64,000 nucleotides of DNA from positions 1 through 64,000 of the forward strand of contig URMS01000009.1 in NCBI GenBank assembly GCA_900548975.1, written 5' to 3'. This document shows, in pieces, positions 33,943 to 42,500 of this stretch (position 1 is the stretch's first letter; each line of letters begins with the position of its first letter). Both the position numbers and the translations under genes were made by a program. The notes under the pieces were generated by a model. It was not told the origin of the DNA and made no database searches. It saw only the letters and a program-made list of their open reading frames with translations. Source of the DNA: an uncultured Porphyromonadaceae bacterium (GTDB taxonomy: Bacteria > Bacteroidota > Bacteroidia > Bacteroidales > Muribaculaceae).

Positions 33943-34923
33943 ATGGCAGAAATCAAGTGTATCGGCATACTGACATCCGGTGGCGATGCCCCCGGCATGA
34001 ATGCCGCAATTCGCGCCGTGACCCGTTCGGCCATCTTCAGCGGGCTCAAAGTGAAAGGTATATACCGCGGCTACCGCGGTCTTATCGCCGATGAGATCGT
34101 GGACTTCCGCACGCAGAACGTGTCGAATATCATCCAGCAGGGCGGCACTATCCTGAAGACCGCGCGCTGCAAGGAATTCCAGACTCCCGAGGGCCGTCAG
34201 CTGGCATACGATGTTATCCGCCGTCATGAAATCGATGCATTGGTGGTAATAGGCGGTGACGGTTCGCTGACTGGCGCGCGTATTTTTGCCAATGAATTCA
34301 ATTTCCCTATTATCGGTTTGCCGGGCACTATCGATAACGATCTCTACGGCACCGATACAACTATCGGCTACGACACGGCGCTCAACACTATCATGGAGTG
34401 TGTGGATAAAATCCGCGATACTGCCACTTCGCACGAACGCCTTTTCTTTATCGAAGTAATGGGCCGCGACGCCGGCTTCCTGGCCCTTAACGGTGCCATC
34501 GCATCGGGCGCCGAAGCCGCCATCATACCGGAGATATCGACCGAGGTCGACCAGCTGGCCGAACTGATACAGAACGGTTTCCGCAAGAGTAAGAACTCAT
34601 CGATAGTCCTTGTGGCCGAAAGTCCCGTCACCGGCGGCGCCATGGGTCTGGCCGAGCGTGTGAAGAACGAATATCCCGGCTACGACGTGCGTGTGTCGAT
34701 CCTCGGTCACCTGCAGCGTGGCGGATCGCCCACGGCTCACGACCGTATCCTGGCTTCCCGCATGGGTGCCGCCGCCATCGATGCGCTTATGGAGGACCAG
34801 CGCAATGTGATGATAGGCGTGAAGAACGATGAGATCGTGTATGTGCCTTTCTCCAAGGCGATAAAGAACGATAAGCCTATCAATCGCGAACTGCTCAATA
34901 CACTTCGTCGGTTGTCGATATAA
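33943..34923 (+). CDS. pfkA: ATP-dependent 6-phosphofructokinase
   Basis: A 326-residue PfkA that phosphorylates fructose 6-phosphate to fructose 1,6-bisphosphate in glycolysis. The N-terminal phosphate-binding loop GILTSGGDAPGMNAAIRA, the ATP site GGDGSLTGA (G104-G107; a glycine after GGD marks ATP rather than pyrophosphate use), the catalytic LPGTIDNDLYGTD (D131, D133), the substrate motif EVMGRDAGFLAL and HLQRGGSPTAHDR are all present. Length is normal for the bacterial ATP enzyme. A -7 box TAAATTTG (33909-33916) lies 27 nt ahead of the ATG. It sits between tRNA-Ser and tRNA-Pro as a single gene. Confidence 0.96.
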   Translation: MAEIKCIGILTSGGDAPGMNAAIRAVTRSAIFSGLKVKGIYRGYRGLIADEIVDFRTQNVSNIIQQGGTILKTARCKEFQTPEGRQLAYDVIRRHEIDALVVIGGDGSLTGARIFANEFNFPIIGLPGTIDNDLYGTDTTIGYDTALNTIMECVDKIRDTATSHERLFFIEVMGRDAGFLALNGAIASGAEAAIIPEISTEVDQLAELIQNGFRKSKNSSIVLVAESPVTGGAMGLAERVKNEYPGYDVRVSILGHLQRGGSPTAHDRILASRMGAAAIDALMEDQRNVMIGVKNDEIVYVPFSKAIKNDKPINRELLNTLRRLSI

Positions 34924-34940
34924 TATGAAGTAAAAAAATA

Positions 34941-34972
34941 TTTGGTGCGACTGGAAAAAATCATTACCTTTG
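34941..34972 (+). promoter_or_regulatory. tRNA-Pro promoter
   Basis: TTTG (34941-34944), 20-nt spacer, TACCTTTG (34965-34972): a full match to the Bacteroidota -33/-7 consensus, 16 nt ahead of the tRNA. Confidence 0.8.
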
Positions 34973-34988
34973 CAGTCGCTTAGCCAAT

Positions 34989-35061
34989 CGGGGTGTAGCA
35001 CAGTTGGCAGCGCGCCACGTTCGGGACGTGGAGGTCGGAAGTTCGAGTCTTCTCACCCCGA
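34989..35061 (+). tRNA. tRNA-Pro(CGG)
   Basis: Acceptor arms CGGGGTG/CACCCCG, anticodon stem CCACG/CGTGG with loop TTCGGGA giving anticodon CGG, T-loop GTTCGAGTC. The CCA end is not encoded. The terminator-like hairpin 35071-35104 follows. Confidence 0.93.
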
Positions 35062-35068
35062 CAAAACA

Positions 35069-35114
35069 GGACAACCTTTCAGACCATTTGGCCTGTAAGG
35101 TTGTTATTGTTTTA
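35069..35114 (+). terminator. tRNA-Pro terminator
   Basis: Stem ACAACCTT/AAGGTTGT (35071-35078, 35097-35104) followed by TATTGTTTTA; weak T-tract but correctly placed. Confidence 0.6.
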
Positions 35115-35139
35115 TACAATAGCATTGTTGGGCCGCATT

Positions 35140-35445
35140 ATGAAGCTGATAGAACTGAACTTAGACAAGATCATAGAGCTTTGCAAAAAGTTCCATGTGC
35201 GCAGGCTGTGGGTGTTTGGTTCGATTCTTACAAGCCGCTTCAACGACAAAAGCGACGTCGACCTGTGTGTGGATTTCGACTGGGACAATATACCTCTGAT
35301 GGATGCTGCCGACAATTTCTTCGATTTTCAATATGCATTGGAAGATATATTCGGCCGGAAAGTCGATCTTACCGACGACAGCGCCGTGCGAAATCCATAT
35401 TTCCGCGAGGAACTGAACGAAAAACGCCGTCTTATCTATGGATAG
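35140..35445 (+). CDS. MNT-type nucleotidyltransferase domain protein
   Basis: A 101-residue minimal nucleotidyltransferase. The signature VFGSILTSRFNDKSDVDLCV (GS-x10-DVDL, about residues 24-43) supplies the two metal-binding aspartates; a third carboxylate candidate is in GRKVDLTDD. Such proteins usually pair with a HEPN toxin as an antitoxin that adenylylates it. The start at 35140 is preferred over 35101 because it begins the conserved MKLIELNLDKI helix. The usual HEPN partner is missing: only a 17-codon frame overlaps its end. It sits directly behind tRNA-Pro, a typical site for insertion of such modules. Confidence 0.8.
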   Translation: MKLIELNLDKIIELCKKFHVRRLWVFGSILTSRFNDKSDVDLCVDFDWDNIPLMDAADNFFDFQYALEDIFGRKVDLTDDSAVRNPYFREELNEKRRLIYG

Positions 35446-35491
35446 GGAAATGAGGAATTATCGGAGCATGACGAATAAGACGTTGATTTAA
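35438..35491 (+). pseudogene. Possible remnant of the HEPN partner start
   Basis: A 17-codon frame (MDREMRNYRSMTNKTLI) begins eight bases inside the MNT gene, where a translationally coupled HEPN-domain toxin gene normally starts, and then meets TAA. It may be the surviving start of a deleted partner; a chance frame is equally possible. Confidence 0.25.
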
Positions 35492-35545
35492 GGAGAGAAA
35501 ATTGAAGAAAATGCGGGGGTGAGATGCGGTTTTAGGTGCTGAATT

Positions 35546-35576
35546 TTTGTCAATTGAAAATTTATTCCTAATTTTG
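35546..35576 (+). promoter_or_regulatory. rpsU promoter
   Basis: TTTG (35546-35549), 19-nt spacer, TAATTTTG (35569-35576), about 42 nt ahead of the rpsU start. Confidence 0.65.
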
Positions 35577-35617
35577 CCGCGCTAAAGTGAACGCAAAAAC
35601 AAAACTCACAATAAAAT

Positions 35618-35809
35618 ATGATCATCGTACAAGTAAAAGAAGGCGAACTCATCGAAAGAGCGCTTAAGAAATTCAAACGTAAATTTGAAAAGACCGGCAT
35701 TGTAAAAGAACTGCGCCGCCGTCAGGCATTCCAGAAACCCTCCGTCACCAACCGCAAGAAGATGATGAAGGCCGTTTACGTGCAGCAGCTCCGTGCCGTA
35801 GAAGATTAA
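35618..35809 (+). CDS. rpsU: 30S ribosomal protein S21
   Basis: A 63-residue basic protein that matches S21, a late-binding 30S subunit protein. It opens MIIVQVKEGELIERALKKF, continues with RKFEKTGIVKELRRRQAF and ends with the lysine-rich KPSVTNRKKMMKAVYVQQ segment. The start and the length are normal for Bacteroidota, where S21 is thought to influence access of the 16S rRNA 3' end to mRNA. It is a single gene with its own promoter; a weak GGTGCC/GGCGCC hairpin (35825-35842) lies behind it. Confidence 0.95.
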   Translation: MIIVQVKEGELIERALKKFKRKFEKTGIVKELRRRQAFQKPSVTNRKKMMKAVYVQQLRAVED

Positions 35810-35962
35810 GCCCCTTCTTTACAGGTGCCTGCCTCGGCGCCGACATTTTATCGACATACGAATTTCGTGATTCGGGCCGCGAGGCTCACGGGTCGCGAAA
35901 TTTGTGTTGTGTCCATCGGGAAGCCGAAGTCTCACTGGTATACGAAACTGTTTTCGCCCGAC

Positions 35963-36055
35963 GCCTCCGCAGGAGGCTGGTTTCGAATAGCCCGGCATGC
36001 CTTGTGCATGCCGGGTCAAAAGGGTTCAATGATATCAAGGCCTCCGGCGGAGGCC
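35963..36055. repeat. Palindrome cluster (copy B)
   Basis: Three hairpins in 93 bp: GCCTCC-GCA-GGAGGC (35963-35977), a perfect 10-bp stem CCCGGCATGC/GCATGCCGGG with a five-base loop (35991-36015), and GGCCTCC-GGC-GGAGGCC (36039-36055). Same design as the clusters at 9.8-10.0 kb and 43.9 kb: GCCTC-type hairpins with three-base loops beside one longer hairpin. Confidence 0.75.
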
Positions 36056-36224
36056 GATTAATGGTCCGACTTTGTGGAAGTAATCGGCTTCCGTGCGGAG
36101 TCTTTCATTATAATGATGATAATTGACCGTGCATGCGCGGTGGCAAGCCCCCCTGGCGGATGCAGGATATGCGGCCACAAACGTAATAATTGCATTTTGC
36201 ATGTAAAAAAGTTTGCCGCAGGTC

Positions 36225-36255
36225 TTGCAAGATTCAGAAAAAGGTTCTACCTTTG
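36225..36255 (+). promoter_or_regulatory. tRNA-His promoter
   Basis: TTG (36225-36227), 20-nt spacer, TACCTTTG (36248-36255), 16 nt ahead of the tRNA, the same arrangement as for tRNA-Pro. Confidence 0.75.
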
Positions 36256-36271
36256 CAGTGCCTTTACAAAT

Positions 36272-36349
<78 letters not shown>

Positions 36350-36357
36350 AAGCTTAT

Positions 36358-36399
36358 AGACCGGTCGAGTATCTTCTTGGCCGGTCTTATTGTATTTTT
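36358..36399 (+). terminator. tRNA-His terminator
   Basis: Stem AGACCGG/CCGGTCT (36358-36364, 36381-36387) followed by TATTGTATTTTT, ending one base ahead of the next start codon. Confidence 0.65.
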
Positions 36400-37209
36400 A
36401 TGAAAATATCTGATTACGAGCCTGTGAAGGAACTGCTGGATGTTCTGGCACAGCGCTATAACACACCCGAATTCATTGCCGACGACCCTGTGCAGTTCGC
36501 CCGGCGCTTTGGCGAGCAGCGCGATGCCGAGATAGCGTCGCTGCTTGTGTCGTCGATAGCGTGGGGCAAGCGGAGCATGATACTGCGCAATGCCGACCGT
36601 ATGCTCGGTATTCTCGAAAACGAGCCGTACCGCTTTGTAATGGAAGGCGATATCGAGGCGATCGGGGATGACAACATACACCGCACTTTCTTCGGGCGCC
36701 ATCTGCGGCACTATCTTCGGGCGCTCCGGCTCCTGTACAGGCGCTATGGGTCGCTCGAAAACTTCGCCGTGGCCCTGGGCGCTCCGGCGGCAGAGGCTCC
36801 GGCCTGGACTATCGCCGAGGGTATCAACGGTCTTCTGGAAGAGGCCAACGCCGCCCATCCGCTCGACGGTCCGAACCGCTGCATTCCGGCCAAGCCCGAT
36901 ACATCGGCCCTGAAACGCCTCAACATGGCCTTGCGCTGGCTTGTGCGCGACGACGGCATTGTCGACCTGGGCATGTGGAAGGCTCTGCGGCCGAGTCAGC
37001 TGTATATTCCGCTCGATGTGCATTCGGGCAACACCGCCCGCGGCCTCGGACTGCTTGAACGCCGTCAGAACGACCGCCGGGCCGTCGAGGAGCTCACCGG
37101 CAGGCTTCGCCGCTTCAATGCCACCGACCCGGTTATCTACGATTTCGCCCTCTTCGGTGTAGGAGTCAACGGCGATACCTATACGGATTCACCTCAAATA
37201 ATAGGATAA
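36400..37209 (+). CDS. TIGR02757 family protein (DUF2400)
   Basis: A 269-residue conserved protein of the TIGR02757 family. Visible family blocks are DPVQFARRFGEQRDAEIASLLVSSIAWGKR (about 28-57, with the conserved DxE-like QRDAEIA), FFGRHLRHYLRALRLLY, ALKRLNMALRWLVRDDGIVDLGMW (about 170-195) and PLDVHSGNTARGLGLLERRQND. The blocks recall helix-hairpin-helix DNA glycosylase-like proteins, but no activity is proven. The start at 36400 is the first ATG behind the tRNA terminator; the open frame upstream only translates the tRNA. One base separates it from the hydrolase gene behind it. Confidence 0.88.
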   Translation: MKISDYEPVKELLDVLAQRYNTPEFIADDPVQFARRFGEQRDAEIASLLVSSIAWGKRSMILRNADRMLGILENEPYRFVMEGDIEAIGDDNIHRTFFGRHLRHYLRALRLLYRRYGSLENFAVALGAPAAEAPAWTIAEGINGLLEEANAAHPLDGPNRCIPAKPDTSALKRLNMALRWLVRDDGIVDLGMWKALRPSQLYIPLDVHSGNTARGLGLLERRQNDRRAVEELTGRLRRFNATDPVIYDFALFGVGVNGDTYTDSPQIIG

Positions 37210-37210
37210 G

Positions 37211-38140
37211 ATGAAACACCTTATTGCCGGGGCAGTGCTCGCGCTCTGCGCCATACTTCCGTCGGCGGCTGCCGAAAAACGAACCTATATAGTCGACATA
37301 ACCGGAACCGACACCATGCGTGTCGATGTATATAAATCAGCCGGGATGGCGGAGAAGACACCGGCCATGATTTTTGCTTTCGGCGGCGGCTTCAAGACCG
37401 GTCATCGCGACGATGCGCGCTACGTGCCCATGTTCCGCTTTCTGGCCGACAACGGCGTGACGGTGATTTCCACCGACTACCGGACCATGCTCGCACGTCT
37501 TGACCCGGCCGATCTCTCCGGACCCGAGGACTTTGCCGAGGCGCTCGGTGGCGCCATACAGGTTGCCGTGCTCGATTTCACACGCGCTACCGCCTATACC
37601 ATCGGCCATGCGGCAGAGTGGGGTATCGATCCGACAAAGGTATTCGCCTGCGGCTCGAGCGCCGGTGCCATCACCGTGCTTCAGACCGAGTATGAATCGT
37701 GCCGCCGCTCCACTCCGCTTGCCGCGCTGCCCGCAGGCTTCCGCTATGCCGGCATCATTTCTCTGGCAGGCGCCATCCTTTCCGACGGCACTCCGGCATG
37801 GCGCACTCTGCCGGCGCCGATGATGCTTTTCCATGGCGATGCCGACAGCACCGTGCCTTTCGATCGTGCCACCGTAGGCACTTTCGGTCTCTACGGTTCT
37901 AAGTCCATCGCCGAGGGTCTTACCGCCAAAGAGGTGCCCAATACTTTCTGGAAGGTACTCGGCTCCGATCATTCGGTGGCTATTTCGCCTATGGATAACC
38001 ACTGTGGCGCCATCCTCGACTTCATACACAGCGTGTGCGGTGGCCGCGCCGCCATCACCACCGTCGAAGAGCGCCGTCCCGGTCAGGAACCGTATAAAAC
38101 CGATTTCACCATCGAGGACTATATCCGCTCCAATATGTGA
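37211..38140 (+). CDS. Secreted alpha/beta hydrolase (BD-FAE/acetyl esterase-like)
   Basis: A 309-residue exported hydrolase. Signal peptide MKHLIAGAVLALCAILPSAAA; oxyanion loop AMIFAFGGGFKTG (about 55), nucleophile serine in FACGSSAGAITVL (about 158), aspartate in LFHGDADSTVPF (about 215) and histidine in LGSDHSVA (about 258). This set fits esterases or lipases of the BD-FAE/carboxylesterase group that remove acetyl or feruloyl groups from plant glycans; which one cannot be decided. It begins one base behind the TIGR02757 stop, so both share a transcript although their roles look unrelated. A strong terminator follows. Confidence 0.85.
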   Translation: MKHLIAGAVLALCAILPSAAAEKRTYIVDITGTDTMRVDVYKSAGMAEKTPAMIFAFGGGFKTGHRDDARYVPMFRFLADNGVTVISTDYRTMLARLDPADLSGPEDFAEALGGAIQVAVLDFTRATAYTIGHAAEWGIDPTKVFACGSSAGAITVLQTEYESCRRSTPLAALPAGFRYAGIISLAGAILSDGTPAWRTLPAPMMLFHGDADSTVPFDRATVGTFGLYGSKSIAEGLTAKEVPNTFWKVLGSDHSVAISPMDNHCGAILDFIHSVCGGRAAITTVEERRPGQEPYKTDFTIEDYIRSNM

Positions 38141-38153
38141 CTCACTCTCTTAA

Positions 38154-38210
38154 AAAACAGCGAAGCTGCGACTTCCGCCCGAGGGCAGGTCGCAGCTTCG
38201 TTATTTTTTA
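38154..38210. terminator. Bidirectional terminator
   Basis: Perfect 12-bp stem (38161-38172 and 38189-38200) with A-run before and TTATTTTTT behind; separates the plus-strand hydrolase from the minus-strand BtuG-like gene. Confidence 0.85.
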
Positions 38211-38221
38211 GAACAGATATC

Positions 38222-39367
38222 TTATTTCTGCACGAAAGCTATGTGGCCGGGAATATCGCCTGTGTTGGCCTGCCATGCCAGTTTGCCGGCGGCGTCGTAG
38301 CAGTATACCACGCCCGACGAGGTGTAGTTCTTTGCATCGGTCACAAGAACATATCCGTTGCCGGGATGAACGGCGATGCAGTAGGGAGCCACGATGTTCT
38401 TCTCGGTGCCGTCGGTGATGAAAGAGCCGTCTGCCGCGAAGCTGCCGTTATTGATGGGGCCGAGTTTGCCGTAGGTGTAAGTGGCGTTCCAGTTGGCGTC
38501 GTACTCGGTGCCGTAGTAGTATATTAGGTCGGTGGCGATGGTCATGTTCGACACCACGCGGTCGGCTGCTACCGGCGTGCCGAAGATTCCGTCGGCGTCG
38601 CGGTCGAGACGGTAGAGGTTTGCGGGTATGTCGGCGTAGTTGCCGCGCGAGGTCACCCACATGTGGCCGTAGTTGTCGACGCGAAGATGGTGCATGTTGA
38701 TGTCGACGGCTATCGAGGTGGTCATTTTCATGTTTTTGTAGTCGATAACCGATATGGTGTTGTCGTATTGGGGCGAGAGCTGGCCCGAGTTGGCCACGTA
38801 GAGGTAATTGCCGTCGATAACGAGTTCTTCGGGCTGCAGGCCGGCCGAAACCTTGCCGGTGACAGCGAGGGAGTTGATGTCGAAGCGCACTACCGAGCCT
38901 TTGTCGCCGTCGCCGCCCACGAAGCTGCTCACATAGGCGTTGTCGCCCTCGAAGACGATGTAGCGGGGCGAGTTGATGTCGACCTGGCCGATGCGGCGTG
39001 CTGTGGCGGCGTCGAGAACTTCGACCTTGTGGCTGCCGTTGACCACGATGTATACGCGGCCTTTGTACACGGCTATGTCGTTGCCTGTGTCGCCGAGTTC
39101 GAGCACCTGGTCGGGATTGTTTTCGGAGTATATGTTGCGGCGATAGGTTGCTGTGGCGTAGTCGTAGTAGTCGAGGGTGCATTTGTTCGAACCCATGTTG
39201 CCTTCGTTTAGCAGGTAGAAGCCCACTACGCCGTCGACCACACCTTCGGTGTCGCCGGTGTTCTGGTCTTCGCCGGTGATTGTCTGAGGATCATCGTCGG
39301 AGCAGGCCGCAAGGAAACTCATGGCTGCGGCGGCCATGACGCAGTAAAAAATACGGGTAATTTTCAT
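38222..39367 (-). CDS. BtuG-like surface beta-propeller lipoprotein (YncE/DUF5074 family)
   Basis: A 381-residue lipoprotein: signal MKITRIFYCVMAAAAMSFLAAC, an acidic linker, then a seven-bladed propeller (about 45-381). GFYLLNEGNMGSNKCTLDYY, NIYSENNPDQVLELGDTGND, RRIGQVDINSPRYIVFEG, GLQPEELVIDGNYLYVANSG and HHLRVDNYGHMWVTSRG strongly recall Bacteroides BtuG, the surface protein that captures cobalamin and passes it to the TonB transporter BtuB. The assignment rests on recalled family motifs, not on a search. No btuB gene is adjacent and there is no room for a cobalamin riboswitch: the -7 box is only 31 nt ahead of the ATG. It may bind another ligand. Confidence 0.7.
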   Translation of the reverse strand: MKITRIFYCVMAAAAMSFLAACSDDDPQTITGEDQNTGDTEGVVDGVVGFYLLNEGNMGSNKCTLDYYDYATATYRRNIYSENNPDQVLELGDTGNDIAVYKGRVYIVVNGSHKVEVLDAATARRIGQVDINSPRYIVFEGDNAYVSSFVGGDGDKGSVVRFDINSLAVTGKVSAGLQPEELVIDGNYLYVANSGQLSPQYDNTISVIDYKNMKMTTSIAVDINMHHLRVDNYGHMWVTSRGNYADIPANLYRLDRDADGIFGTPVAADRVVSNMTIATDLIYYYGTEYDANWNATYTYGKLGPINNGSFAADGSFITDGTEKNIVAPYCIAVHPGNGYVLVTDAKNYTSSGVVYCYDAAGKLAWQANTGDIPGHIAFVQK

Positions 39368-39397
39368 AAGGTTGATCTTGATGTTTTATCAGAGTTG

Positions 39398-39405
39398 CAA
39401 AGGTA
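39398..39405 (-). promoter_or_regulatory. Promoter -7 box of the BtuG-like gene
   Basis: Minus-strand TACCTTTG (39405-39398), leaving a leader of only about 25-30 nt ahead of the start at 39367. Confidence 0.55.
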
Positions 39406-39535
39406 CGAAAAAAAAGCCGATGCGGCGTTGAGGGTGCATATTTTTGCCAAAAATGTATTTTGCGGAATTTTGGCAGAGGTAAGGATATAATACAATGTGT
39501 TTTTAGATAATTTTAAGCCATAAAAAACAATCACT

Positions 39536-42500
39536 GTGAAAAAAGCCATGAAAATAGCCCTTGTCGCCTCGTGCCTTGCCGGGTGCGTGGCGTGGCAGAC
39601 GGCGCACGCCGACGCGCCGGCGCCGGGATACCCCGAGCGCGAGAATATCAGGAATCTTGAAGAGAAATTCCGCACGCCGCCCCGGGGCTACGGCGAGGTG
39701 CCGTTCTACTGGTGGATCGGCGACACTCTCACCCGCGAGCACATAGAGTGGGAGCTCGACCAGCTTTCGGGGCGCCATATCAGCAGTCTTCAGATCAACT
39801 ACTGCCACCGCGATACCGGCGGCATCATCTACGGCCTTACATATCCGTCGCAGCCTGCGCTCTTTTCCGATGAGTGGTGGGAGCTGTTCGGGTGGTTTAT
39901 GGACGAGGCCGGCAAGCGCGGCATGACAGTGAGCCTCAGCGACTACACCCTCGGCCCGGGGCAGGGCTCCTATGTGGACCGCATGCTCGAGAAAAATCCG
40001 TCGCTCAATGGCTACGAGCTCCACATGGACACCGTGCGTATCGCCGCCGGCGAGACCTTTGCGCGCCGCTACGACCGCTTGCCGCTGTCGCTCAACGCCT
40101 ATGCGCTCACGTCCTCGGGCGCCATAGCCGACGGTTCCAGGCCCTATCGCCTGCTCGACGAGGCCGTTGCCGGCAGCGTGAAGTGGACTGCGCCATGCAA
40201 TGTGCTCGTGGCCGAGACCCGCGCCGTGCGCAAGGAACCGTCGATCAACCCCATGCATCCGCTGTCGGGACGTTCGTATGTCAATAATTTCTTCGGCATG
40301 TTCGAGAACCGTTTCCCGGGTTCGGCTCAGAAAGGCCTCAATTTCTTCTTTTCCGACGAATTGAATTTTGCATTGCAGGGAAACATATGGAGCGATAACT
40401 TCCGCGACGAATTCCGCCGCCGCAAGTCCTACGACATTGTGCCTGTGCTCGACGCCCTGTGGCTCGATCTGGGCGACAATACGCCGAAAGTGCGGCTCGA
40501 TTACAACGATGTGCGCGTGTCGCTGAGCGAGGAATACTTCTTCAAGCCTATCTACGACTGGCACCAGAAACGCGGCCTGCTCTTCGGCTGCGACCACGGA
40601 GGCCGCGGGCGCGATGTGGCCGAGTTCGGCGATTACTTCCGCACCCAGCGCTGGAACCAGGCCCCGGGCTGCGACCAGCCTTATCTCGGGCGCGATATCG
40701 TCAAAAACAAGGTAGCCTCGTCGATAGCCCATCTCTATGGCCGCCCCCGTGTGTGGCTCGAAGGCTTCCACAGCAGCGGCTGGGGCACATCGTCGGCACA
40801 GCTCACCGATGCCATATTCGCCAATTTCGTGCAGGGTCACAACCTGCTTTCGCTTCATGGCCTCTATTATACCACCAAGGGCGGCCGATGGGAGTGGGCG
40901 CCTCCGTGCAACCATTTCCATGAGCCGTACTGGGTCGACATGAAGAGTCTGCTCGAGTGTAGCGAGCGTCTTGGCTATATCCTGTCGCAGGGCTATCATG
41001 TGGCAGATGTGGCAGTGCTTTATCCCGTTGAGCCTGTTGTCGCCGGATATGGCGACGGTGCAGTGAGAACGGCATTCGATGCCGGAGAAAAACTATACCG
41101 CGACGGCATCGATTTCGATTTTATCGATTACGAATCGCTTGCCCGCGCGAAAGTGAAGAACGGTATGTTCGAAGTTTCGGGCGAGCGCTATCGCGTGATA
41201 GTGATGCCGTCGATGAAAGCCATTCAGCATGTGTCGCTCGAAAAAATACGTCAGTTCGCCTCGCAGGGCGGCGTGGTGATCAATATCGGCGATCTGCCAG
41301 AGGCTACTCCCGCCGAAGGTCGCAACGGTAAGGTACTCAAACGTGTCCTCAGCGATATATTCCGCAAAGGACGGCCCAATGTGCACGAACTGGTTTCGTC
41401 CGACGCCGTTGCCGAGACCGTCGGCAAGGCCATTCCCCGCGATTTCACTATTGTCGAGGGAGCGCGCGAGGGTCAGTATCCGTGTGTGATGCACCGCACT
41501 GTCGACGGGCGCGACCTCTATGCCGTGTACAATGTCGCCTCGGGTGCGCTGTGCCGTTTCCGCGCTGTCGGAGCCATAAGTCTTTTGGATCCGTACACCG
41601 GTACAAGCCGTCCGCTCGAAGCCGTTTCGGTAGGCGGCGGTTCGACCGTAATCCGTATGCCTCTCGAGTCTACCGAGGTGCATCTTATAATGTTCGACCC
41701 CGAGGGCGAGGCAGTAATCGCGTCCGCGGACAATGAGGAACCCATGGAGGCAATGCGCCTCGATGACGGCTGGACTTTTACCGTAGAGCCTGTGCTCGAC
41801 AACAGTTACGGCGACTATATGTGGCCCGGAACGCCCGAGAATCTCGGTGTATGTGCATACACCGCCGACTATCAGCCTCTCGACGGTACCGGAAAACCGG
41901 CGGGGCGGCCGAGGCGACAGACCTTCGGCTATGGCGAGAAATTCATGCTTCTCAATGCTCCCGCCACCGACATGAAATATCTGATGAAGCATCTTCCCGG
42001 TGTTTCCGAACCTGTGATCGGAGGCAAGGCCTATGCCTGGGAACCATATGAATATTCATGGCGCTGGGGCGTGGAGAACGATTGCGGCCATCAGGGATGG
42101 CACGGCCTCAAAGGCGAGACCGACGATAATTTTATCCGTCTTGGCCGCATAGAGCGCGAGTTCAACGGCACGGTGCGCAAGGCTAAGGAAGCACCCTATA
42201 CCGATTACTATCTCTATACCTGCGTCGACGCTCCTGCCGACGGCGAATACCCCTCGGAGTGGGGCGGCCTCATGCCGGTGGAAGTGATGGTCAACGGCAC
42301 TGTTGCCTCCGCCGGGCCTGTGATGGCTCTGCACCAGGGCTTCAACCATATCGTGCTGCATTACAACAGCCACGGCACGGGCCGCTTCGCCCTCCGCACC
42401 GGCGAGCCCGCCTTTGTGGCCGACCTCGAGTCGGAGCGTCCGCTGGCCATGAAATACCGCGGAGATGCCTCGCTCATGCCCTTCGATACCCGCCTCAATG

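Larger units (their letters stand above)
35810..36271. other. Non-coding stretch between rpsU and tRNA-His
   Basis: No credible gene in 462 bp. It holds the palindrome cluster 35963-36055, a weak hairpin behind rpsU, and the tRNA-His promoter. The short frames that cross it only translate the palindromes. Confidence 0.7.

Noticed and set aside
33547..34434. 295-codon minus-strand open frame opposite pfkA and crossing the tRNA-Ser gene
   Set aside because: It translates antisense pfkA and the tRNA gene; no protein family.
35825..36126. Small plus-strand frames between rpsU and tRNA-His
   Set aside because: Translations of the palindrome cluster; no coding signal.
39368..39535. Cobalamin riboswitch ahead of the BtuG-like gene
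   Set aside because: The promoter -7 box lies about 31 nt from the start codon, far too close for a riboswitch of about 200 nt, and no B12-box is seen.
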